Assembly: GCA_022376465.1 (NCBI GenBank)
Contig: JACDTU010000012.1
Coordinates: forward strand, 992,001-1,056,000
Length of the DNA: 64,000 nt
Direction: 5' to 3'
Source of the DNA: Cubamyces lactineus
Lineage: Eukaryota > Basidiomycota > Agaricomycetes > Polyporales > Polyporaceae
Shown here: positions 1-10,878 of the stretch, one piece after another
Layout of the letters: each line of letters starts with the position of its first letter
Position numbering within the stretch: position 1 is the stretch's first letter
Translations under genes and position numbers: made by a program
The notes under the pieces: model-generated
Seen by the model: the letters and a program-made list of their open reading frames with translations, nothing else
The model's database searches: none
Told to the model about the DNA's origin: nothing

Positions 1-1
1 C

Positions 2-228
2 AACGACCCCGCCCAGAACGGTGTGCTCTCTGTCGAGGTTGCCGGCGGCCTCCCCCAGGGTGCTTACCGTCTCGCGTCCATCAACACCGCGGCGAACCAC
101 CAGCCCGCGCTCGTCGCCATCGCCCAGCACGGCTCCCTCGACGACATGGTCTACGTGAGTACCCTTTCTCACTATCCCTTCTCCACCTCTCTGACATCAC
201 ACACACAATATAGTTCAACGTCAACTAA
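2..228 (+). CDS. 3' end of an unidentified protein-coding gene (5' part outside window)
   Basis: The open frame enters at base 2 and reads to a GTGAGT donor at 155. The intron 155-213 ends in TAG, and a last exon of five codons (214-228) closes with TAA. The visible 56 or so residues include AYRLASINTAANHQPALVAI and end in MVYFNVN. They are hydrophobic with Gly and Asn, and no family is recognisable from this fragment. The splice phase is 0-0 and the intron is 59 nt, typical of this window. A beta-sheet-rich secreted or lectin-like tail is possible but is only a guess from composition. Confidence 0.6.
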
Positions 229-2313
229 GTGGACCATCGAGTAACCTCCTCGGCGGTGTCTCGCCACCTGGACGCTCGCGGTGGCTAGTTCCTGTGGGCA
301 TGTGTGTCTCTGTGCGCTCGTGTATCTTCATTAGGCCTTTCGTTCTTTGTCCGTTCTTGTAGAGGTTCCGCTCCGGCTGCATGTTGTCGACGTCGGCGCG
401 CGCTGCTGTGCGGGACCGCCGTTCGTTCTCTGTGTTTTCCGCAATAGACCGGTTTGGGCTTTGGGATCACCCTGTGGATGCGCGTGCCACACTAGCTAGT
501 AGCGATGCATCCCGGAGGTGTGCTTGCGTGCAAGGTCGGTGTGGATCCAGGACTACCGTCAGTGTACCAGATTTGCAACTTTTCCGCCGCAAGCTCAATA
601 TCTCCGTCCCCTGGGCAACTATGGCTATCGGATTTTCATAGACCTGTGTGAGTACTTCTTGGCTACCTCTCCCTTTTTTTTTGGAGGAGAAATATGGAGA
701 TGCAGAGGTAGGGTAGAGGCTGAAGCAATCGCAACAGAAATGCAATCGTTAGAAGGGGGTTCGTCACGCATTTGTCACGGGCGCGCTGATGGATTTTGGT
801 TCTCCGCCTCGGCAAGCTGTGTCTCGCACTGTCCCTAACAGAGCGGCTCGAATGCGGCGTCATATATATTGGATCTCCGTTTCAATGACTGTGGCTGAAT
901 GTCACGCTTTTACCATGTTCCCTCTACACACCACTTCCATATCGTCGGAATCCTTCGGAGAAATTAACATAGAGCTCTTCAGGTGCTCCTTAATATGTTC
1001 CAAGAAGTTTTGGGAGGAAACCTGTTTGAGCAACGTGAAGCGAGCAACACCGAGTCTCTGCTGACCATAGCACATACACTTTTATTCAAATATCTCGACA
1101 ATGACTTGCGTTCTCATCCCCATTTTTCATAGCAAGGCTTATGAGGAAGGAAGGCATGTTGCCCCAAATTTTGGGAAGGAACGGATGAGATTTACGGACT
1201 TGAGAAGAAAAGTGACATTTCTGTCGCGATTGCAAAACCGGTACACTGATAGTATGGCATCAGTATTGGCCCATCGAATCGGTCGCTTGGCCAGGGCCGT
1301 GAGTCGACCCTGTGCCCTGGCCCCTGGCTGTGCTCCGGATTCGATCGCAGCGCTAGCTTCGCATGGTCAAGGTGCGTTAAGATGTTTGTCATCATCCCGT
1401 GTTGCTTGCAGCTGATAAGCTCTGCACAGGTCTATTCTAAGCATGCACTTCGGTAGCTGGTGCCTTGGGGTAGGGCTGTCCCTGGATGCCCCGCACATAC
1501 GACGGCGGGGTCGACATGCGGTCCCGAGGCTACCGCAAACATTGAATCTCCATACTTCGGCGTTCAGGCGTTTAGTATCTGACTGAAATTGGAGCTCCGT
1601 TTCGGCTTTCGCTGCGCTCTGGCACCGCTTATAGTCGCTGTCCCGTGTGCGTCTCTACGGTGAGTTGACACAGGCGGACAGAAACTGTCTTGCTCCTGAT
1701 GAGACAGCCACAGATCCAGAGACTGTCCGGCCCATCTTGAGTGGGACCTGACGCTCGACTCTACTTGAACAGACGTCTCGGCGTCATTGTGCCACGCGCG
1801 GTACCACCACCCGCAGCTGCCTCTCGGTTAGCTCTGCGTAGGCTCCTCCGGACAAACACTCCCTTGGTGCCCTCCGAGGAGCTGCAGGCATGTGAGAGGG
1901 GTCTCGTATCCTTCTACCGCCTTGCGCTTACTACGAATCTGCTGGCGCCATGCGCAACGAACGTGCAAAGTTCGATCAACCATTCAACTTGCACTTCAAG
2001 CCGTTGCCGCACAGTTTCGGCCAGTACCCCTCCATGTCCGGCGCGCGTGTTCAGCTGTCAGCTGCCGACAGAAACCATCGTATCCCTGGGTCGACAGTCA
2101 CAGTCTAGTACCCCACACGTCCACCGTGAATTTCCCTGGGACGGGACGCTCAGCTGTATTTCGGAACCGATAGATGTCTCCGCGATATGCACAACTATCC
2201 ATATATACGGTACCGGACGCGATCGACTACGAGCATTATCAACTTCGTCTCAGCGCTTGAGTGTGATTTCTACGCTCCTCGGGAAGGCTGGCAGGTAAGT
2301 ACCCCCGGTACGT
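229..2313. other. Intergenic stretch, no gene recognised
   Basis: This stretch follows the stop codon of the first gene and runs to the 3' end of the secreted-protein gene. The open frames here are short, overlap on both strands and lack recognisable motifs or consistent splice structure. The longest is about 185 codons at 1741-2298 on the plus strand and looks like chance. I see no repeats or RNA genes. Confidence 0.5.
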
Positions 2314-3144
2314 TTAGCACGAGTTATCGGCTAAAAACAGGCGAGAAGTCAGACTTCAGCACGGCTTCATCTTCAGCCCAAAGTTTGAAGCAGCTCAGTC
2401 GCATCGGACCAAAGCGCATGGGCATCAATACTACAGTGAACGAACGAACGTACCGCTAGGCGCGATGGAAAACGGTGCAGAAGTCGAAGTGTCACCGATA
2501 GCGTCGGTGACCAAAAGGTTCACCTCGCTCCCTATAAAGCGAGCATACAGTCAGCACTACTGCCTGGCCCCCAGCATCTGATTCCTCATGCGCCAATCGG
2601 GAGGGGTGTACATAAATGGCGGACATACCTGCAGCAGGGCGCGCGGTCCATATGAAGACGTCACTGTTCACCGTGAAGGGCCCGTCAACGATGGGCCCGT
2701 CTAAGAACTGGCGCACTCTGACAAGTGTTTTAAATTCGTCGCCACCGTTAGAGCGTTACAACGGGCTGCAGACTCACTCCTACGAAGGCCATTCAAAGGT
2801 CAGCGCCATCTGTTATCAAGTGCTGCGGGTCTCGGCGGGCTGAGGAACTCACCAATGTTACCGGATCTACGACACCGTCGATATCCCAGTCAATCAGCAT
2901 GAGTACACACACAAGCAAGATGGCAGCAACGACTCACGCACGCAGCCGGTCCAAGTGAGGGCGACGGTCTGGCAGTGGGAGGGAGGCGGAATTCTGTCAA
3001 GGTGCACCAACCATAAGCAGCAATTAGCACAGAGGTAAATCGACACGATATCGCGCGTAGACCATACGGAGTGCGGACGGTACACTGGGCGATGACTCCC
3101 GTAGTCGCGGCGCCAAGACTCACGAGCGCTGTGAGATACTTCAT
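2314..3144 (-). CDS. Small secreted protein, Kre9/Knh1-like (Ser/Thr-rich) type; exon structure partly unresolved
   Basis: The start at 3144 opens a clear signal peptide (MKYLTALVSLGAATTGVIAQ). Exons I trust are 3068-3144, 2942-2993 (with QTVALTWTGC), 2629-2707 (with VFIWTARPAAG), 2454-2531 (with SEVNLLVTDAIGDTSTSAPF) and 2314-2330 (ending ADNSC then TAA). The order Cys, LTW, a WT-x-PAG-like turn, VNLLVTD, SAPF and a short Ser/Cys tail resembles small secreted basidiomycete proteins of the Ser-Thr-rich GPI-anchored/Kre9 superfamily. The segment 2708-2941 should hold one or two small exons, but no choice of donors gave a clean frame. The gene may carry a lesion there, or use weak splice sites. 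A TATATA lies about 90 bp upstream on the minus strand. Its role would be extracellular or in the cell wall (inference). Confidence 0.55.
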
Positions 3145-4031
3145 GAAGCAGTTTGGAGTAGAAGCAAGGGTTCGTTGGAGAAGAAAGCTGCGGTGAGCCT
3201 GCTGGACGTTGCCAGGAATCAGTCCGTCCTTATATACCGCGATCGGACCTCTCTGCCAACGTTCGTGGTATGCCCTGTGACTTGTCCTCGAGGACGAGGT
3301 CTATGTATTGGCGGTGTCCACTGCCGCCTAGGCCTTGAATCCTCCGATAGTACCCAGACTTCGCCGTACATAGTGCACGTAGGTCGCATTGCATTCGGGG
3401 TAGGAATGCTCATGGTCCCCGTCCAAACGCCTCCCCATTTGACTGATCCCTTTCAAGTTATCAGCATATTGACACATAGTAGTTCTAGGCGGCACATCGT
3501 GACACGGCCAGGAGTAGGGCATCACAACGCCAAGCCCAGTATGCCTACCGTGGGACAACCGGTGATACACGGCAGTAAGGGAGGTATCCAGAGTTTACGC
3601 ACGGAACTTCAGCTCTAGCTCGAGTGCAGACTAACAAGCTGTTAGCTGTCGAGAGAAGGCTCGCAGAATGTTAGGATTCATCACGGTGGGCATACTGAGA
3701 TCGTACTGACGTCGAGGGTCTGCCTACACCAGCACAACGTGCTCAGTCCGCTGTTGAAACGAGATGTTATATGTTGGCATCTTAGAGGATGTGCTGCAAT
3801 AGCTGCTAGATGTGGGCGGGTCAAGCCGTGACCTCCTGACTAGGTCAAGAGTCAATTGGGTCAGACCCCCGGTCAAAGGGTGGTCAACGAAACGTCAATA
3901 TTACTGCTACTTGGTGCTCCGAGGCAGTATGGCGAATTGAACATCGTAGTGGAAGTGGAGAAAGTGAAGAGGCACCGCCACCGAGCTATAATTACGTTTG
4001 ATCGGTATACCTTTGGTAAAGTTATCTAACA
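3145..4031. other. Intergenic stretch between secreted-protein gene and tRNA-Asn
   Basis: The stretch holds the promoter side of the secreted-protein gene, including TATATA near 3231-3236. A 147-codon plus-strand frame at 3175-3618 has no recognisable motif and looks like chance. Confidence 0.45.
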
Positions 4032-4110
4032 TGCCCCGTGGCTGAGTTGGTTACAGCGTCCGACTGTTATTTGACATCGGAAGGTCGTGAGTTCGAGCCT
4101 CACCAGGGCA
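4032..4110 (+). tRNA. tRNA-Asn (GTT) with a 6-nt intron
   Basis: The gene folds as a 73-nt tRNA plus a 6-nt insertion. The D-arm, anticodon stem (TCCGA/TCGGA) and T-arm (with GTTCGAGCC) are intact, and the loop CTGTTA carries anticodon GTT at 4066-4068. The intron is 4070-4075, just after position 37. The acceptor stem has one C-A mismatch (C6 against A67), unlike the two other copies in this window. A T5 run at 4116-4120 fits an RNA polymerase III terminator. The very short intron and the mismatch leave it open whether this copy is functional. Confidence 0.85.
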
Positions 4111-4363
4111 GCTCGTTTTTGCATGATGCATCTCCACACACATGAATACTCACTCGTCAGTCCGTCTGGCTGTGCGAAGTGATTGAGCTATATATGCAAG
4201 CATACGCAGGGGGATTCGTTGTTGCTACACTGACGCCATACAATTTCACCAAATATCTAGTCCAAGATCTAAGTCAGAGCAGCGATGCAAGGTTTTGTAC
4301 AAGAGGGGTATAACGGGATCACTACGGGTATGTAGACAGTGGTACTGCGGGTCCGGGGTAGGG

Positions 4364-6168
4364 TTACTGGTACTTGTCCTTGTATATCCAGGCCAGCCCA
4401 ATGTCGCTTACGCCTTGTGCGACCTGAGACCGATGCACCTCGTCAATCTTTCGACCCAATATGAGTCACTCGGAGATACGTACAGCTGCGCGGTACCACT
4501 TCGCCGCCTCACGTTTGTCCTTCTTGCACCCTTTGCCGTTAAGCAGACAGAATGCGAGCTCTTGTTGCGCGTCGGGATCTCCCAAGCGTGCGGCGACTCG
4601 GAAGTATTGCTGTAGCAAGGTTATTTGGGTCAGATACTGTCTCAGAAGTACGCAAGTGCTACATACCACACCCATATCCTTGTCCTTCTCGACTCCCCAT
4701 CCGCGGAAAAAGCTTTGGCCGACTTCGTAGATCGCCAAGACGAGTTCAGACTGTAGTTGGATCACAACAATTAGGATCAGCTGCAAAACGTTGGATATGC
4801 GAATAAGCTTACCTTCACTGCGCCCATGTCCATCCCCTGCCTTCCCTTCTCTAGGTCAGCGACTGCAAGTTCCGCCGCCCGCCTCAGCCACTTGAATCCT
4901 GAGACCTCGCTCTTCGCACACCCCCACCCGTGCCTCTGGGCTAAGCCCCACATAAGCATGCCCACGCCGCATCCACCATTCAACGTCGCCGCCTTCTCGA
5001 ACGCCCGCGCGGACTCGGGCAGACGGTTCTCCAGGTGGTGCTGGATGCCGATCTGGAGGAAATCTTGTGGTGTCTGCGGGTTGGTGACATTGATTGCTTC
5101 GGATTTCCCAGCCTGTCCTGCAGTAGACTTCGCTCGTGGACGCGTCCCGCCATTGGCACCAGATGGGGGACCATTTCCCTGAGATGGCGCTCCTGGTGTC
5201 GGTGGTTGCGAGCCCGAAGTAGGTGTAGGCGGCAGTTCGTAGTACGAGTAATCAGAGTACACGCTCATTTGAGACGACTGCACACGGGGCGACAGCCCAC
5301 CTGTGGTAGATGTCTGGACTGGCAGTGGAGAGAATTGGGGAGTCGATGGATTTGATTGTCGGTCCGAGAGCGACGCTGGGGACACCGGTCGTGAACCTGG
5401 ACCAGCTGGTGAAGCCGATGCACTCGGGCCCAAGCGTGGGCTCGCCGCGGGCGAATGCATTGGCGAGCCCATGGGCGAGTGCAGGTTATGGCGCGCATTC
5501 CTAATCAGCACATCGCGCTTTCTGTCTTCTTCCTCTGCAGGCAGCCCTGGTCTCGAGAAGTTCACGCTCCCGTTCGCAACGCGCGACGGTACCCGGCCGC
5601 CTCTGGACGGGCCAGGGGACACGTACCCCTGATCTTGCGGTTCGGGCTCGGTGGAGACGACGATAGGAGGGACGCCCGGCGCGAGGTCGTGCAGCTGGGG
5701 ATCGTACACTGAGGGAGGATCGACGCCGGACGCGCGCCAGGTATCGCGGTACCTGGCGGTGATGCTGTCGATGTCGTAGCCAGACGAACGCACTGACTCG
5801 TGCTCGGGATAGTAACCTTGCGCATCCTGCGGTGGCGGGGCGGCCCCGCGGAATGTGTGCGTGCTCGAGGGCGAGGATGGGACCGTGCCCGTGCCTGAGC
5901 GTCCGTCCCAGGAGAAGGTGCGCATGCTCGAATCATCGTAGTACGAAGACGCGGTTGCAGTCGAGGAGCGAAATTGCGTATGCAAGATGGGTGAGTGTGG
6001 TGGAACTGGCGCTGCGTTCGGAGAAGGTCTTGGAGGAGTCGGGAGCTCGAGGTTGGCCGGTCTGTGGTTGGGCGCCCGCCTTGACGACGTTCTCCGGATG
6101 AGCGTCCCGAGCGGGGACGAGTCGTGCACGTTCGGCGAGAGCTTCGGTCCCACGGAGAGCTCAGACAT
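4364..6168 (-). CDS. Sel1-repeat protein (Dsf2/Nif1/Skt5-like)
   Basis: Four exons (4813-6168, 4667-4750, 4484-4609, 4364-4423) give 541 aa. The introns are 57-62 nt with GTAAGC, GTATGT and GTACGT donors. Residues 1 to about 390 are Pro/Ser-rich and probably disordered. The C-terminus carries Sel1/TPR-like repeats, with segments such as FLQIGIQHHLENRLPESARA, GWGVEKDKDMGV and LLNGKGCKKDKREAAKWYRA. It ends in GLAWIYKDKYQ, a tail typical of fungal Dsf2/Nif1-type proteins. Such proteins are scaffolds, and relatives act in cell-cycle or chitin-synthase regulation; the exact role here is inference. I chose the ATG at 6168 (MSELSVGPKLSP). The frame stays open to 6321, but that extension reads like 5' UTR. 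It lies head-to-tail with the mL38 gene, 309 bp apart. Confidence 0.88.
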
Positions 6169-6477
6169 CGTGTGATACGTTGGCGGCGGAGGTGCGCAGG
6201 CTTGGAGAGTAGAATACACGGAAGAGAGAGGATGGTGATTATAGCAGAACTCATCGTGGTCGTCGCCAAGCGAAAGCGGCACTGCAATTCTCAAAGCCGA
6301 TGCGCGGCCACACCGCAGCACTCACTTCATCCAGTCATCCTCCATACATCGCACTCCTCGGCATCAGCACACAACGCACAGCACACATATCAGCATCTGT
6401 TCGGCCAGATGAAAGCAGAGAGCATCGCATTATAGGAGTGACTACAGCTAATAGAACCAGTGCTATACCCGACGCGT
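6169..6477. other. Spacer between two minus-strand genes
   Basis: These 309 bp hold the mL38 3' UTR and the promoter and leader of the Sel1-repeat gene. No further gene is seen. Confidence 0.5.
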
Positions 6478-7968
6478 CTAGAGGTACTTTTTCGTCCGCT
6501 TGATATCCGCGTATGGGTCCGGCTTCGGCAGCTTGCCAAACCGCGGCTCCTCCTTCTCTGTATCACAAGAACATGACACTTCAGCAGGAGTCTCGACCAC
6601 AGGCTGGAAAGTGACTCACTGAGCGTGTACCGGTAAATATGCGAGACGGTCTCATCCCAGACTTCACGCCACATGTGCGCTCCGCCACCACGCGCTCCGT
6701 CAAACCCGTATTGCTCGGCGAACGCCCGGAAGTTGAATCCGAGTCTGTCACACTCCTCGTATACGGGGATATCGATGGGCTCGGTGGCCGATGCCTGGGG
6801 GAGCACTAGGAGAACATAGCGGTGGTAGGGCGTGCCGCGTTGTGGGTGTGGTGGGATGTAGGGTGTGTGAGTGTTGAGGGGCACGGTGGGGGCGGGCGTG
6901 AATGCCGAAAGAGGGATGTTCGGCCGCATCCAGTGGAGGTAAGTCGTGAAAGAGTGGTGCTCCGGATCCGGGACGTCAAGGTCGACCATCAATAATGTGT
7001 ACAGGCGGGTGTCTGTGTGGAACAGAGTGGTCGAAATCTCCGGGGGCCTACGAGTCTGAACACAGGTATCCACAGTCAGCAGGACACTTGGCGATTGAAA
7101 TACAAGTCAACAACGGACCTGCTCAGGGACAAGGAAGATACCAGGCTCCACCTCCTTGAGCTTCCGCTTGACACGGGTGCGGAGGTAGTTGTTGGCCGGA
7201 GGAGGCTCCGCGTACTTGATACGCAGGTCAAAGGAGGGATGCAACTCGGGCAACATGTCGGGGACTACGCTCATCTGATAGATACGCTCCATCTAGAAAA
7301 CTTGGCATGAATACCTTGCACGCGTTCTCAGTTGGTATGGCGGGGGACGTACCAGCAAGTCTAGGTCACCCTCTTCCCTCCACCATTGCTCGACGAGATG
7401 TCTGTGGATGGGTCTGCTCATGTCCGCTACACGATTTCAGAAACATAACGCGACAACTGGTTCCAGAAAGACACGTACCCATGCCATTCCTTGCCTTCCA
7501 CCTCACATCCGGGAGGTTCACCTCGCTCTGAATCTCCAGGATACCCACCCGCTCCCGCATCTCTTTCAACGCAGATTCATCCCTCTCGCCCTCCGGCTTC
7601 TTCTCCTCAGCCTCGACTGCCGCTCGCAGTTCCTCCAGCTCCTTCCGGAGGAACTTCGCGTCCTTCAAGATGTAGCGCAACGCGTAGTCATACGCCGGCT
7701 CAACGCCCTTCGCAATTGGACGAGACCACTCTCGCTGAGGCTTCGAGGAAGCTGAGCGTCCACCGCTGCCCTGCTGCTGAGCGGCTGCCTTGCCAGAACC
7801 ATCCTGGTCTTGCTTGCCCTCGAGTGCACCGGACTTCGCTGTCACCGACGATGTTGGCGGTACCGGTGGAATATCCGCCTGAGGTTTCGCGGCGGCCTCA
7901 AGAGTTGCATTCCCGCGTATGCTCGCTAGCCGTGGAGTGAAGCGAGGGAGACGGCGCAGAGCAAGCAT
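6478..7968 (-). CDS. MRPL35: Mitochondrial large-subunit ribosomal protein mL38 (Mrpl35), PEBP-like
   Basis: Five exons (7479-7968, 7353-7426, 7119-7292, 6620-7055, 6478-6557) give 417 aa, with consistent phases and introns of 52-63 nt. The N-terminus MLALRRLPRFTPRLASIRGN is a good mitochondrial presequence. The C-terminal half is a phosphatidylethanolamine-binding-protein fold, with LLMVDLDVPDPE, HWMRPNIPL, GTPYHRYVLLVL and FRAFAEQYG. The tail is basic (DIKRTKKYL). This combination, with the LRKELEELRAAVEAEE helix before it, matches fungal mL38, a structural protein of the mitoribosome large subunit and not a lipid-binding enzyme. An in-frame ATG at 8058 exists, but the 7968 start gives the cleaner presequence. 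Confidence 0.92.
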
Positions 7969-8380
7969 GGCCGGTATGGGGTACTGGTTAAGTCGGACGC
8001 ACGAGCCGGGAAAGCTCAGAAATTGTGGTCGGGCGTCTAAAGGGGAGTGTAAGGCCAAATATAGAAACCGTAGTAGTACGTACAGCCTACGAAGTAGCTA
8101 CAACCTAAACCTCCCTACTGCACCGGGTACATAGGGTCTCGCTTAAAATCCCGTAGGTGGTTCCAAATGCGCTGAAATCAGGACTAAAACTCCACATTTC
8201 TAGTGACAGAGGCGTAGCAACTCGGACCCGTAGCCCATGTATTGATGCAGAGTCTCATCATTGCAGTGCAGCGCAGCACTCGCTGTTCAAGGTTCCACAC
8301 ATAGCCGGTACTTCAGCCTTCCGTGTCTCCCCTGTCTATAGGTATAGTGAGAGCAAAAAAGCTCCTGCCTCTAGCAGTAA
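7969..8380. other. mL38 promoter region and old 3' flank of a tRNA-Asn
   Basis: This 0.4-kb stretch upstream of mL38 ends at the left target-site duplication of the LINE. An A6 run at 8355-8360 is, read on the minus strand, the T-run that must have ended transcription of the neighbouring tRNA-Asn before the insertion. Confidence 0.6.
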
Positions 8381-8394
8381 GCTAGCTGCCCCGG
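8381..8394. repeat. Left target-site duplication of the LINE (14 bp)
   Basis: GCTAGCTGCCCCGG is repeated exactly at 19291-19304. On the minus strand it is the last 8 nt of tRNA-Asn plus 6 nt of its 3' flank. The match extends by two A's to the left, but those could belong to the poly(A). Confidence 0.92.
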
Positions 8395-8840
8395 GGGGGA
8401 ACCTTGAACCACAACCACCACCACTATATTTTTCCCACGGTCCATCGCACCCTACACCCCGAGGGAAAAGCGAGACCTGCCCCAGAGAAGTCAAAGGTAA
8501 TGATAGGTAGGTAGAAGGAGAGTGGGAAAACCTAACGACCTGTGCCCGGAAGGGAAAGATGGCAGGCAGAGGAAGGCGAGCCACGACGAGACGACGAAGG
8601 GAGGAACACGCAAAGCGGCAGCAGCAGCCAAAGGGAGGATAAACAACCCCTGAAACATGGGAAGGAAGTCGATGAGCGCCTGAAACAAGGCTGACCGACT
8701 GAGAGCCACTGCTAGCCTCTGAAAACGAGGCGACAACCTGGAAAAGGGTGCACGGCGAGCTCGAAGGAAAGAAACGCAACGGGGGCAGATGGCCTGAACC
8801 GGCCGAGAGAGGCGGTGAAGATAGGCCGAAGGGACCCGAA

Positions 8841-8940
8841 CCCCGGGAGCCCCGAACGCTCGGGTCAAAGCGGAATCGGGCTAAACCGGGCCGAACGGAG
8901 CGGAATCGGGCGGAACCGGACGGGGTAGACGGAACTGGAC
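8841..8940 (+). repeat. Degenerate decamer repeats in LINE 5' region
   Basis: CGGAATCGGG occurs at 8871-8880 and 8901-8910. Variants CGGAACCGGA (8911-8920) and CGGAACTGGA (8930-8939) follow. They lie in the LINE 5' untranslated region and could be promoter or RNA-structure elements. Confidence 0.5.
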
Positions 8941-9110
8941 GGAGGGCCATGTGACTGAATAGTCAGATGACCTGCGCATCACGTGACCCGGAAAGTGAGA
9001 CGTATGTAAAGCTCAGTCCAAGGAGCTGACCCCTCTACCCCCCCAACCCACTGCTGGCAGGGGCAAGCGGGGAACCACGCTCGCTACCGGACGAGAAGCG
9101 ATTAACAAAA

Positions 9111-9119
9111 GTATATAAA
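9111..9119 (+). promoter_or_regulatory. TATA-like box upstream of the LINE's first ORF
   Basis: GTATATAAA lies about 70 bp before the ATG at 9188, the spacing expected of a fungal promoter. It is about 0.7 kb inside the element, so the LINE may carry an internal promoter for this ORF. Confidence 0.45.
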
Positions 9120-9187
9120 CCAAAAGAGAGTGGGTAAGCACACATAACCACAACCACCACCACCCCACAGACCTGACCATCACCAGG

Positions 9188-9712
9188 ATGACCAGCACGC
9201 CTGTCTACACCATCATCAGAGGTCGTGCACCTGCCAACAGGCATGAGGCAGGAAGAATCATGGACGTCACGTACCACGACATCATCATCGCACCCAAATC
9301 GCCCTTACGCCTAGGTCAAACTGTCCAGGTCTACAACCTAGAACTGCACCCAGACCACCCCACGCTCCGCTGCCAGGAGCCCAAGCAATACATGGCAAGC
9401 AGGACAGACATAAAAGGGGAGATCGTGGGCATCAGAGCAGTGGAGAAGGACCTGGTCGAACTGATCGTGAAGAATGCCCTAATGCGATCTGCGACGATGT
9501 ACGCCTACCTGACCATCCCGTACCAAGAAGGCACCACCATCACGCTGGGGAAGTGGATGTGGGCAGCTGTGTGGCTAGCCAGGAGACTCCTGAGAGAAAC
9601 GAGGAGGGTGCCACTGGAGAAAGGAGCAATTGTCCTCCGACGAGTCTACCACCGAAACGACGCAAACCAGAATGAGGGGGAAGGGAGCGTCTGGGAAATA
9701 ATAGACGCATGA
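9188..9712 (+). CDS. Accessory ORF of the LINE (ORF0), unknown function
   Basis: An uninterrupted 174-codon ORF starts at MTSTPVYTIIRGRAPANRHE and ends EGSVWEIIDA. It uses varied, protein-like residues, unlike the Arg/Gly/Glu-biased frames around it. Alternating hydrophobic stretches (TVQVYNLELHPDH, DIKGEIVGIRAVEKDLVELI) suggest a small beta-rich fold such as an OB-like barrel, followed by a basic helix (WLARRLLRETRRV). There is no recognised catalytic motif. It has a TATA-like box upstream and an AATAAA downstream (9806-9811), so it may be its own transcription unit. Usual fungal LINEs have only ORF1 and ORF2. It could be an accessory nucleic-acid-binding protein, or a host fragment captured by the element; both are inference. 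Confidence 0.65.
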   Translation: MTSTPVYTIIRGRAPANRHEAGRIMDVTYHDIIIAPKSPLRLGQTVQVYNLELHPDHPTLRCQEPKQYMASRTDIKGEIVGIRAVEKDLVELIVKNALMRSATMYAYLTIPYQEGTTITLGKWMWAAVWLARRLLRETRRVPLEKGAIVLRRVYHRNDANQNEGEGSVWEIIDA

Positions 9713-10878
9713 GCAAAGGATGGGGAGCAGGCAGCGGGGTAGAGAGCGGACGTGTAGCAACTAGGAGAGAGACATGAGACATGTACCTTCACCGCCTCGG
9801 CTGACAATAAAAGCTGATGGCAGAGAGAATGGGGCGTGAGATAAGGAAGGATAGATAAGCCCGCGTGACGAGGCACCTGAGAAGTTGACAAACGACGGGC
9901 TGCAAAGTGTGGGACGCACACGCATGAGACGGAGATGTAGCAGGGAGAGAAAGGAACGTACGGGCACAACGTAATGGCCATGGGAACGGAAGCAGAAGAC
10001 AGAAACGAGATGTGTAAATGAAAGGCGCGTGGGGGCGTGGATGATGCAAAGATAGTTCAGACCGCGGAAGGCTCAAACAGGACATAGAGAGAAGAGAGAC
10101 GCGCAGAGAAACTCACCGCGCCTAAGGGACGCCGAAAACATGGCACATGAGACTGAGGCGAGGGTGCGATGAGACGGCCACGAGGAGCCAGTACAAGCAA
10201 AGGGCTGCCGAACTAGTGAGCAAACTGTGGCGGCAGAGCGAAGCGGAGACGCGCGTGGAAGGAAAGCACCGGAGGGTGAAACGCGCGAGCGAGTGAGGGC
10301 AAGGCAAGAGAGAGGAATGAAGGAGACGAGAAAATGGAAAGAGAGAGGATCCAGACAAACACGTAGAGCCGCGCGCAGGCGCAGCCACCGCCAGACGAGG
10401 GGAAGACACCAGAACCCCGGGCCGCGAACGATGGGCAATGGGCGAGAACCAGGAGAGCACAGGTGGCTGCGCACGACGAGTGGACATGCGAGATGTGCAC
10501 GAGGACGAGCCCGGAATGCGGATCGGCACAGTGGAGGCCAGAGCGATGACGCACCCCGATGGAACGGAGGAAGCGCGCGGCGGGACCGACGCCTCTGAAC
10601 ACGTACCTGTGAAAGAAGAGTGAAGAGCCGCCGAATGCTGGGTGCGGAAAACACAGCGCGAAAGGATAGGACAGAACCACTTACGGACAATCAAAACCTT
10701 AAAAGCAGAAACAGCAGAAACCGCAACCGAGCTATAGGATGGAACACCGGCGCCAAACGCGTCGAATGGCACCCGAGGTGCAGGACGCGAGAAGTGCAGA
10801 CCTTAAGGCTCGCGCGCACCTGCGCCCGCACACCTCCCAAGTCCAGCGCACCCCCATAACCCCCCCGAAAGACGACAC
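9713..10878 (+). other. Purine-rich spacer inside the LINE
   Basis: This 1.2-kb stretch lies between the accessory ORF and the gag-like region and includes AATAAA at 9806-9811. The plus-strand frames, such as 10227-10598, are Arg/Gly-rich and look like composition artefacts. The long minus-strand frames arise because a pyrimidine-rich strand has few stop codons. Confidence 0.5.

Noticed and set aside
6169..6321. N-terminal extension of the Sel1-repeat protein
   Set aside because: The frame is open, but the residues look like translated 5' UTR, and the MSELSVGPKLSP start is more typical.
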